Shown here: piece by piece, positions 16,701 to 23,478 of the stretch | Numbering within the stretch: position 1 is the stretch's first letter | Layout of the letters: the number at the start of each line of letters is the position of its first letter | Origin: Nocardioides litoris | GTDB lineage: Bacteria > Actinomycetota > Actinomycetes > Propionibacteriales > Nocardioidaceae | NCBI RefSeq assembly: GCF_006346315.1 | Contig: NZ_VDMR01000010.1 | Location: forward strand, 1-64,000 | DNA length: 64,000 nt | Direction of reading: 5' to 3' | The notes under the pieces: generated by a model | Told to the model about the DNA's origin: nothing | Databases searched by the model: none | The model's input: only the letters and a program-made list of their open reading frames with translations | Translations under genes and position numbers: made by a program

Positions 16701-18522
16701 GACCCTCGACGCTCCTGCGGCGGTGCAGAGCCCCGACGACCGCGCCACCGCGTGGCTGACCTCCCTCGAGGCCGCCTTCACCGCCGGCGACGCCCGCGCG
16801 GCCGCCGACCACTTCGCCCGCACCAGCTACTGGCGCGACCTCATCGCCTTCACCTGGAACCTGACCACCGTCGAGCACCCCGACGGCATCGCCACCATGC
16901 TCGACGACGTGCTCGAGCGCGTGGCCCCGCGCGGCCTCGTCCTGGCCGAGCCGGCCGAGGAGGCCGACGGCGTGACGACGGCGTGGTTCGACCTCGAGAC
17001 CGCGGTCGGCCGCGGCCGCGGGCTCGTCCGGCTCGTCGAGGAGGACGGCGAGACCAAGGGCTGGACCTTCCTCACCACGATGCACGAGCTCAAGGGCCAC
17101 GAGGAGCCGCGCGGCACCCGCCGGCCGATGGGCGCCGTGCACGGCGTCGACCGGGACCGCCAGTCGTGGCTGGAGCGCCGCCAGGCCGAGGCCGAGTCGC
17201 TCGGCTCCACCGAGCAGCCCGCCGTGCTCGTCATCGGCGGCGGCCAGGGCGGCATCGCGCTCGGCGCCCGCCTGCGCCAGCTCGGTGTGCCGAGCCTGGT
17301 GATCGACAAGCACCCGCGGCCCGGCGACCAGTGGCGCAGCCGCTACAAGAGCCTCTGCCTGCACGACCCGGTCTGGTACGACCACCTGCCCTACCTGAAG
17401 TTCCCCGACAACTGGCCGGTCTTCGCGCCCAAGGACAAGGTCGGCGACTGGCTGGAGTCCTACGTCAAGGTCATGGAGGTGCCCTACTGGTCCTCCACGG
17501 TCGCCACCTCGGCGTCGTACAGCGAGGAGTCGGGGGAGTGGACCGTCGAGGTCGAGCGCGAGGGCAAGCCGCTCACGATCCGGCCGCAGCAGCTGGTGCT
17601 CGCCACCGGCATGTCCGGCAAGCCCCACCTGCCCGACCTGCCCGGCCAGGACGTCTTCCGCGGCGACCAGCACCACTCCTCGGCCCACCCCGGCCCCGAC
17701 GCGTACGCCGGCAAGCGGGCCGTGGTGATCGGGTCCAACAACTCCAGCTTCGACATCTGCGGGGCGCTGTGGGAGCACGGCGCCGACGTGACGATGGTGC
17801 AGCGGTCATCGACCCACATCGTCAAGAGCGACTCGCTGATGGAGATCGGCCTCGGCGACCTCTACTCCGAGCGGGCGCTGGCGGCCGGCATGACGACCGA
17901 GAAGGCCGACCTCGTCTTCGCCTCGCTGCCCTACCGGATCCTGCACGAGTTCCAGATCCCGGCGTACGAGGCCATGGCCGAGAAGGACAAGGACTTCTAC
18001 GAGCGGCTCGAGGCCAGCGGGTTCCGCCACGACTGGGGTGACGACGGGTCCGGGCTGTTCATGAAGTACCTGCGCCGCGGCTCCGGCTACTACATCGACG
18101 TCGGCGCCGCCGAGCTCGTGGCCAACGGCGACGTCAAGCTCGCCCACGGCCAGGTCACCCGCCTGACCGAGGACGCCGTCGTGCTCGACGACGGCACCGA
18201 GCTGCCCGCCGACGTTGTCGTCTACGCCACCGGCTACGGCTCGATGAACGGCTGGGCCGCCGACCTGATCAGCCAGGAGGTCGCCGACAAGGTCGGCAAG
18301 TGCTGGGGCCTGGGCTCCGACACCACCAAGGACCCCGGCCCGTGGGAGGGCGAGCAGCGCAACATGTGGAAGCCGACCCAGCAGGACGGCCTGTGGTTCC
18401 ACGGCGGCAACCTGCACCAGTCGCGGCACTACTCCCTCTACCTCGCGCTGCAGCTCAAGGCCCGCCACGAGGGCATCCCGACCCCGGTCCACGGCCTGCA
18501 GGAGGTCCACCACCTGGCGTGA
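16693..18522 (+). CDS. Flavin monooxygenase with N-terminal NTF2-like domain
   Basis: 609 residues. Residues about 20-140 resemble a SnoaL/NTF2-like cone domain. The rest is a group B flavoprotein monooxygenase: FAD site VLVIGGGQGGIALGARL near 178, the FxGxxxH signature in VFRGDQHHSSAH near 320, NADPH site VVIGSNNSSFDICGAL near 342 and the ATGYGSM motif near 513. It should insert one oxygen from O2 using NADPH; Baeyer-Villiger oxidation of a ketone or hydroxylation are both possible. It is divergent from the GAF activator. A palindrome covers its start codon. Confidence 0.9.
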   Translation: MTQTLDAPAAVQSPDDRATAWLTSLEAAFTAGDARAAADHFARTSYWRDLIAFTWNLTTVEHPDGIATMLDDVLERVAPRGLVLAEPAEEADGVTTAWFDLETAVGRGRGLVRLVEEDGETKGWTFLTTMHELKGHEEPRGTRRPMGAVHGVDRDRQSWLERRQAEAESLGSTEQPAVLVIGGGQGGIALGARLRQLGVPSLVIDKHPRPGDQWRSRYKSLCLHDPVWYDHLPYLKFPDNWPVFAPKDKVGDWLESYVKVMEVPYWSSTVATSASYSEESGEWTVEVEREGKPLTIRPQQLVLATGMSGKPHLPDLPGQDVFRGDQHHSSAHPGPDAYAGKRAVVIGSNNSSFDICGALWEHGADVTMVQRSSTHIVKSDSLMEIGLGDLYSERALAAGMTTEKADLVFASLPYRILHEFQIPAYEAMAEKDKDFYERLEASGFRHDWGDDGSGLFMKYLRRGSGYYIDVGAAELVANGDVKLAHGQVTRLTEDAVVLDDGTELPADVVVYATGYGSMNGWAADLISQEVADKVGKCWGLGSDTTKDPGPWEGEQRNMWKPTQQDGLWFHGGNLHQSRHYSLYLALQLKARHEGIPTPVHGLQEVHHLA

Positions 18523-18529
18523 GGCCGCC

Positions 18530-18535
18530 TACCCT
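18530..18535 (+). promoter_or_regulatory. -10-like hexamer, leaderless promoter
   Basis: TACCCT ends 6 bases before the GTG at 18542, predicting a transcript that begins at or next to the start codon. It lies just after the monooxygenase stop, so the small membrane gene may have its own promoter. Confidence 0.4.
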
Positions 18536-18541
18536 GGCGGC

Positions 18542-18829
18542 GTGCTGCACGGACGCCGGTGGACCCTCGCCCTGCTGGTCGGGCTCCTGCTCGTGGTCGG
18601 CGGGGCGGTGGTCGCCGTGCTCTCGCCGGCCGGCGCGGCCGACCTGGGCTGGTTCGCCTACACGCCGCTGTCCGGCGAGGACCCGTCGGTCGAGTGGTCC
18701 GGCGGCAGCGCCCACGTCGTGTCGACCCGCCGGGTCGCGGCCGTCGCGGTGGCCGTGGTAGGCCTCGTGCTGGCGGCCGCGGCCATCGGGTTCCGCGCCG
18801 GCCGCCGTCGTTCGCCGGCGGCCGGCTGA
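18542..18829 (+). CDS. Small two-helix membrane protein
   Basis: 95 residues from GTG at 18542. Two hydrophobic helices (about 8-30 and 65-85) enclose a 35-residue extracytoplasmic loop with FAYTPLSGEDPSVEW, and the C terminus is strongly basic (FRAGRRRSP). The pattern of helix, aromatic-rich loop, TRR and helix recurs in small actinobacterial membrane proteins of unknown role. A TACCCT hexamer 6 nt upstream suggests leaderless transcription. No function assigned. Confidence 0.75.
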   Translation: MLHGRRWTLALLVGLLLVVGGAVVAVLSPAGAADLGWFAYTPLSGEDPSVEWSGGSAHVVSTRRVAAVAVAVVGLVLAAAAIGFRAGRRRSPAAG

Positions 18830-19162
18830 GCGGTCGCGGCCACGCGGGCCGCCGTGGGGGCGGACGCGGCGAGCGTGGTCTCCTGCGCCTGCTCCTGCTC
18901 GCCGACGGCCCTGGTCGAGCCGGTCGTCCCCGAACCCACGGGCCCCGCCGGCCAGTGCCGGCTCGTCGTCCCGGAGGCAGGACGAGGCCCAGCGGCACGC
19001 CGGGCAGGAGGGTGAGGCGGGGGAGCGGGCCGCACGGGCAGGCTCGACCCCGGTGAGGTGGGCACCGGGGACTCCCGGCCTCGACGACCTCGCCCCGACG
19101 GCGGCCGGGCAGACCTGCTGCAGTAAGTTCACTGACCCAGTCGTCAAGCCGTGTCGAGGGCA
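18830..19162. other. Non-coding stretch of about 330 bp
   Basis: No open frame here shows a domain or coding-like composition, and neither strand shows a strong hairpin or a recognisable RNA. It presumably holds the promoter of the ABC-transporter operon, whose AGGAGG ribosome site begins at 19162; no clear -35/-10 pair was seen. Confidence 0.5.
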
Positions 19163-19175
19163 GGAGGTGGTCGTC

Positions 19176-20660
19176 GTGGTCCGCAGGTGCACCCCCGTGC
19201 TCCTGGCCCTCGGTGCGCTCCTCGCCCTGCTGCTCGGGGCGTCGCCGGCCACCGCCGACGGCACCGGCGGCTCCGGCGGCGACCGCCCGGTGCTGCGTGT
19301 CGGCACCGAGGGCACCTACGAGCCGTTCAGCTTCGAGGACGCCGACGGCGACCTCACGGGCTACGACGTCGACGTCATGCGGGCGGTGGCCGACGAGGCG
19401 GGGTACGACGTCGAGTTCGTCCAGGGCGCCTTCGACTCGCTCTTCCCGGCGCTCGACGCCGACCGGATCGACGTGATCGCCAACCAGATCACGATCAACC
19501 CCGAGCGCGAGGCCCGCTACCTCTTCACCCAGCCCTACACCTACTCCCGCGGGGTCATCGTCACCCGCACCGACACCGACGACATCACCTCGCTCGCCGA
19601 CGTGGCCGGCGTCCGGGCGGCCCAGTCCGAGACCAGCAACTGGGCGCAGGTCGCGCGCGACGCGGGGGCCGACGTGCAGTCGGTCGACGGCCTGCCGCAG
19701 GCCCTCGAGCTGCTCGCCCAGGGCCGGGTCGACGTGGTCATCAACGACAACATCGCGGTCCTCAGCTACCTCTCGACCCGCGACGACGCCCCGGTCGAGA
19801 TCGCCGGCGACGTCGACGACGAGGTGAGCGAGCAGGCCCTGGTCCTGCGCCAGGACGAGCAGGAGGTGCGCGACCGCCTCGACCAGGCCCAGCAGCGGTT
19901 GGCCGCCGACGGCACCCTGGCGGGGATCTCCGAGGACTACTTCGGGGCCGACGTCTCGGTCGAGAACACCGGCGAGGGCGTCGACCCCGAGGGCACCGCC
20001 CGCACGCGCTGGGAGGTCGTCCGCGACACCGCCGGGCCGATGGCCCTCGGTGCCCTGCGGGTCACCCTGCCGCTCACGGTGATCAGCTTCGCCGCGGGCC
20101 TCGCGCTGGCCCTCCTCGCCGCCCTGGCCCGGATGTCGTCCTCGCGGTGGCTGCGGTGGCCCGCCCGCACCTACATCTCGATCATCCGGGGCACCCCGCT
20201 GCTGGTGCAGCTGTTCATCGTCTACTACGGCCTGCCCGAGCTCGGCTTGCGGCTGCCGGGGTTCACCGCCGCCTGCGTCGCCCTCAGCCTCAACGTCGGC
20301 GGGTACGCCGCCGAGGTCATCCGCAGCTCCATCCTGTCGGTGCCGCGGGGCCAGTTCGAGGCCGCGACCACGCTCGGCATGGGCTACCGGCAGACCATGC
20401 GCCGCATCGTGCTCCCGCAGGCCTCGCGGATCGCGGTCCCGCCGCTGTCCAACACGCTGCTCTCGCTCATCAAGGACACCTCCCTCGCCTCCGTGGTGCT
20501 GGTGACCGAGCTGTTCCGCGAGGCGCAGACGGTCGCCCAGAACACCGGCGAGTTCCTGGTGCTCTACACCCTGGCCGCGGCGTACTACTGGATCATCTGC
20601 CTGGTCGTCTCCGCCGGCCAGGGACGCCTGGAGAAGCGGCTGGCGAGGTACTCGACATGA
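19176..20660 (+). CDS. Fused substrate-binding protein and permease, polar amino acid ABC importer
   Basis: 494 residues. A signal peptide (VRRCTPVLLALGALLALLLG, cut after SPATA) leads into a family-3 solute-binding domain at about 40-260 (GTYEPFSFEDADGDLTGYDV, then AALDADRIDVIANQIT). A HisM-type permease follows at about 285-490 with the EAA loop EAATTLGMGYRQTMRRIVLP. Both modules are usually separate genes; fusions are known in Gram-positives. It should import a polar amino acid, cystine or similar. GTG at 19176 has AGGAGG 8 bases upstream; GTG 19167 overlaps that site and is less likely. ATGA overlap joins it to the ATPase. Confidence 0.93.
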   Translation: MVRRCTPVLLALGALLALLLGASPATADGTGGSGGDRPVLRVGTEGTYEPFSFEDADGDLTGYDVDVMRAVADEAGYDVEFVQGAFDSLFPALDADRIDVIANQITINPEREARYLFTQPYTYSRGVIVTRTDTDDITSLADVAGVRAAQSETSNWAQVARDAGADVQSVDGLPQALELLAQGRVDVVINDNIAVLSYLSTRDDAPVEIAGDVDDEVSEQALVLRQDEQEVRDRLDQAQQRLAADGTLAGISEDYFGADVSVENTGEGVDPEGTARTRWEVVRDTAGPMALGALRVTLPLTVISFAAGLALALLAALARMSSSRWLRWPARTYISIIRGTPLLVQLFIVYYGLPELGLRLPGFTAACVALSLNVGGYAAEVIRSSILSVPRGQFEAATTLGMGYRQTMRRIVLPQASRIAVPPLSNTLLSLIKDTSLASVVLVTELFREAQTVAQNTGEFLVLYTLAAAYYWIICLVVSAGQGRLEKRLARYST

Positions 20661-21430
20661 GCGACCTGATCGAGGTCCGTGGCCTGCGCAAGGCCTTCGG
20701 TGGGACCGAGGTCCTCCGCGACGTCGGCTTCACCTCCGCCGCCGGCACCACCACCGTGGTGCTCGGCCCGTCCGGCTCCGGCAAGACCACGGTGCTGCGC
20801 TCCCTCAACGTGCTGGAGACCCCCGACGCCGGAAGCGTCCGCATCGCCGACGCCGAGGTCGACTTCGACGTCCCCGCACACGGCCGCGCGGGCCGGGCCC
20901 GGCGGGCGCGGGAGGTCAAGGCGCTGCGGGCCCGCAGCGGCATGGTCTTCCAGTCCCACCACCTCTTCCCGCACAAGACCGTCCTCGGCAACCTGGTCGA
21001 GGGGCCGGTGCAGGTGCAGGGCCGGCCCGTCGAGGAGGCCGAGGCCGACGCCCGCGGGCTCCTCGAGCAGGTCGGCCTCGCGGGCCGCGAGACGGCGTAC
21101 CCCGCACAGCTCTCGGGTGGCCAGCAGCAGCGGGTCGGGATCGCCCGGGCGCTCGCGCTGCACCCCGAGGTCGTGCTGCTCGACGAGCCCACCTCGGCGC
21201 TCGACCCCGAGCTGGTCGGTGAGGTGCTCGGCGTCATCCGCGACCTCGCCGCCGAGGGCCGGACGATGGTCATCGTCACCCACGAGGTGCGGTTCGCCCG
21301 CGACGTGGCCGACCAGGTGCTCTTCCTCGACGGCGGGGTGGTCGCCGAGCGCGGGGGCGCCGAGGTGCTCACCGACCCCCGCGAGCCGCGGACCCAGCAG
21401 TTCCTGAGCCGGGTGCTGGAGAAGGGCTGA
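20657..21430 (+). CDS. Amino acid ABC transporter ATP-binding protein
   Basis: 257 residues. Walker A GPSGSGKTT is at 37-45, the signature LSGGQQQR is near 153, Walker B VVLLDEPTSALDP is near 172, and the switch histidine is in IVTHEVRFARDV. It has the GlnQ/HisP-type layout. The insertion FDVPAHGRAGRARRAREVKA before the Q-loop is longer than average. It starts inside the stop of the fused permease gene (ATGA), so the two proteins are made together and suffice for an importer. Confidence 0.95.
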   Translation: MSDLIEVRGLRKAFGGTEVLRDVGFTSAAGTTTVVLGPSGSGKTTVLRSLNVLETPDAGSVRIADAEVDFDVPAHGRAGRARRAREVKALRARSGMVFQSHHLFPHKTVLGNLVEGPVQVQGRPVEEAEADARGLLEQVGLAGRETAYPAQLSGGQQQRVGIARALALHPEVVLLDEPTSALDPELVGEVLGVIRDLAAEGRTMVIVTHEVRFARDVADQVLFLDGGVVAERGGAEVLTDPREPRTQQFLSRVLEKG

Positions 21431-21440
21431 GCGGAACACG

Positions 21441-21455
21441 GCCGGCCCCGCCGGC
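21441..21455. terminator. Short GC hairpin after the ABC operon
   Basis: GCCGGC-CCC-GCCGGC, 11 bases after the ATPase stop and 12 before the TPR gene. There is no U tract. It may terminate or attenuate the importer transcript. Confidence 0.35.
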
Positions 21456-21466
21456 GTTGACCCGGC

Positions 21467-21814
21467 ATGGCCCCCTACGACCTCTACCACCGCGCCGAGC
21501 GGCAGTTCGAGCTCCAGGACTACCTCGGGGCCGCCCGCACGATCGAGCGCCTGCTGATGGACTGCGCCGGCGACGACGGCGAGCCGGTCGGCCACGGGCT
21601 CACCCATGCCCGGCTGCTGCTCGCCCGCGCCTACTACCACTCCGCCCAGCTCGGTCGGGCCGAGGCGGCCGCCCGCGCGGTCCTCGCCGAGGCGCCCACC
21701 GACGAGTACGCCGCCCTCCTCCTCGCGCGGACGCTGGAGCGGGCCTCGCGCCCGGAGGAGGCCGCCGAGGCGATGCGCGTGGCCACCGCCCTCGGTGCCC
21801 CCGGCACCACCTGA
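21467..21814 (+). CDS. Small tetratricopeptide-repeat protein
   Basis: 115 residues, all helical. Paired helices of TPR type are visible: LYHRAERQFELQDYLGAART, then ARLLLARAYYHSAQLGRAEA and AALLLARTLERASRPEEAAE. This is probably three repeats that form a protein-binding scaffold in the cytoplasm. There is no enzymatic motif. It lies alone between the ABC operon and the TerC leader. Confidence 0.8.
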   Translation: MAPYDLYHRAERQFELQDYLGAARTIERLLMDCAGDDGEPVGHGLTHARLLLARAYYHSAQLGRAEAAARAVLAEAPTDEYAALLLARTLERASRPEEAAEAMRVATALGAPGTT

Positions 21815-21881
21815 GGTCGCTGGCGCGACGGGCAGGGCCCGGCCGTCGCCGTGCCTAAGAGCATTCTCATTCGCTCGGCGT

Positions 21882-21909
21882 TTGGGGTGAGGCGGCCGGT
21901 CGGTAGAGT
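21882..21909 (+). promoter_or_regulatory. Promoter of the TerC leader RNA
   Basis: TTGGGG (21882-21887), a 16-base spacer, and TAGAGT (21904-21909). A start about 7 bases further on would fall exactly at the first stem of the riboswitch-like leader. Confidence 0.5.
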
Positions 21910-21913
21910 TCGG

Positions 21914-22015
21914 TCCTGAGGGGAGTACCTCGAGACTCTTCCCCGGTCAGTACGGAGCCGCCACCGGCTCCCCGGGTGGAGGCCGTCGCTCATGGCGGTG
22001 AGGGAGACCTCGGGC
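21914..22015 (+). promoter_or_regulatory. yybP-ykoY (manganese) riboswitch
   Basis: The leader before the TerC gene carries the two conserved blocks of the yybP-ykoY aptamer: GGGGAGTA at 21920-21927 and GTGAGGGAGACCTCG near 21999-22013. The closing stem P1 pairs CTGAGG (21916-21921) with CCTCGG (22008-22013). Such elements sense Mn2+ and are commonly found before TerC/Alx-type exporters. The GAGGAG ribosome site of the gene begins 11 bases downstream, so control of translation is likely. The identification is by consensus and context; no covariance search was run. Confidence 0.8.
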
Positions 22016-22038
22016 GATCACGCACGAGGAGAACAACC

Positions 22039-23118
22039 GTGTCCCTGTCCAGCTTCACCACCCCGCTCGCCGCGGCCGACTCCGGCGGTGGTCTCGAGAC
22101 CATCGGCACCCCGACCCTGTGGGCCGTCACCATCGGTGCGGTCATCCTGCTGCTCGTCGTCGACTTCATCGCGACGCGCAAGCCGCACGAGGTGTCGATG
22201 AAGGAGGCGACCTTGTGGTCGATCTTCTACATCGCGCTCCCGGTCGCCTTCGGTGTCTACGTGCTGACCCAGCACGGCGGCGAGAGCGGGGTGAACTACT
22301 ACACCGGCTACATCGTCGAGAAGAGCCTCAGCGTCGACAACCTGTTCGTCTTCATGCTGCTGCTCTCGGCGTTCGCGGTGCCGAAGGCCCTGCAGCAGCG
22401 GGTGCTGCTGTTCGGCATCATCGGCGCCCTGGTCTTGCGCGGCATCTTCATCGCGCTCGGTGCGGCCGCGCTGTCGGCGTTCAACTTCGTCTTCCTCATC
22501 TTCGGCGCGATCCTGCTGCTCACCGGCGCCAAGCTCCTCAAGGACGCCCTGTCCGGTGAGGACGAGGAGGAGCCCGACCCCAACCAGATGCGGGTCGTGA
22601 AGGTCCTGCGCCGCTTCTACCCGGTGACCGAGGACTACCGCGGCACCCACATGACGGTGAAGGAGAAGGGCAAGCGCGCCCTGACCCCGCTGGCGCTGGT
22701 CACGGTCGCGGTGTTCATGACCGACATCGTCTTCGCCGTCGACTCCGTCCCCGCGGTCTACGGCATCACCTCCGACCCCTACCTGGTCTTCGCGACCAAC
22801 GCCTTCGCGCTGCTCGGCCTGCGCGCCCTGTACTTCGTCATCCAGGGCCTGCTCGCCAAGCTGGTGCACCTGTCCTACGGCCTGTCGATCATCCTCGGCT
22901 TCATCGGCGTCAAGCTCGTCCTGCACTGGGCCCACCTGGTGTGGCCGAGCGTCCCCGAGATCGGCAACCTGACCTCGCTCGCCGTCGTCGTGGGCGTCCT
23001 GGCGATCACCACGATCACCAGCCTCCGGGCGGTCAAGAAGCAGGAGGCGGCGGCCGCCCAGGCCGGCACGACGCCGGAGGAGATCGCCGACCCCGACAAG
23101 CCGGTCGTCAAGCAGTAG
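22039..23118 (+). CDS. TerC-family integral membrane protein (Alx-like)
   Basis: 359 residues with eight or nine membrane helices. The two TerC signatures with acidic residues inside the membrane are present: SVDNLFVFMLL near 99 and FMTDIVFAVDSVPAVYGIT near 227. GTG at 22039 has GAGGAG 7 bases upstream. The family includes tellurite-resistance TerC and the manganese exporters MeeF/Alx. The Mn-type riboswitch in front argues for manganese export or metal insertion into secreted proteins rather than tellurite resistance. The tail is Ala-rich and charged. Confidence 0.92.
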   Translation: MSLSSFTTPLAAADSGGGLETIGTPTLWAVTIGAVILLLVVDFIATRKPHEVSMKEATLWSIFYIALPVAFGVYVLTQHGGESGVNYYTGYIVEKSLSVDNLFVFMLLLSAFAVPKALQQRVLLFGIIGALVLRGIFIALGAAALSAFNFVFLIFGAILLLTGAKLLKDALSGEDEEEPDPNQMRVVKVLRRFYPVTEDYRGTHMTVKEKGKRALTPLALVTVAVFMTDIVFAVDSVPAVYGITSDPYLVFATNAFALLGLRALYFVIQGLLAKLVHLSYGLSIILGFIGVKLVLHWAHLVWPSVPEIGNLTSLAVVVGVLAITTITSLRAVKKQEAAAAQAGTTPEEIADPDKPVVKQ

Positions 23119-23133
23119 CTCCGGCAGCTCCCA

Positions 23134-23190
23134 GCAGCACCCCCGGTACGCCGGCCACGCGGGTCACCCGCGTGGCCGGCGTCGTGCTGC
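23134..23190. terminator. Very strong palindromic bidirectional terminator
   Basis: A 17-bp perfect palindrome (arms 23148-23164 and 23166-23182 around C23165) is extended by a further GCAGCAC/GTGCTGC pair. It lies 30 bases after the TerC stop and includes the stop codon of the opposing small membrane gene, so it can stop transcription from both directions. Confidence 0.75.
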
Positions 23191-23478
23191 GCGGGGGTCC
23201 TCGCCCCGGCCTCGGGTGCGCAGGCGGCGCACGAACGGCGCGCCGGCCGCCAGCAGCACCGGCAGGCCCACGACGAACATCACGGTCCCGAAGATCCGGG
23301 AGTACCCGTGCGGATCGACCGTGCCGCCCTCCTCCGGCCCCGGCGCGAGCAGGGACGAGGCGACCAGGAACGCGGCCAGCCCGCACCACAGCAGCGCGGT
23401 CACCGCCACCAGCCCGAGGACCACGTCGAGCACCACGCCGGGCCAGGTCCGGCGCGACGGGGTGCGTGGGGCGCTCAC
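23164..23478 (-). CDS. Small two-helix membrane protein coupled to a histidine kinase
   Basis: 104 residues: a basic N terminus (APRTPSRRTWPG), a helix at about 13-35, a short outer loop with PGPEEGGTVDPHGYSR, a second helix near 55-75 and an Arg-rich tail. GTG at 23478 overlaps the TGA of the histidine kinase gene by 4 bp, so it is translated with the kinase and may be an accessory membrane subunit (inference). No family recognised. Confidence 0.75.
   Translation of the reverse strand: MSAPRTPSRRTWPGVVLDVVLGLVAVTALLWCGLAAFLVASSLLAPGPEEGGTVDPHGYSRIFGTVMFVVGLPVLLAAGAPFVRRLRTRGRGEDPRAARRRPRG

Noticed and set aside
18438..19065. Minus-strand open frames over the gap 18830-19162
   Set aside because: They extend into the antisense of the monooxygenase and small membrane gene, with no motif, start context or coding-like third-position pattern of their own.
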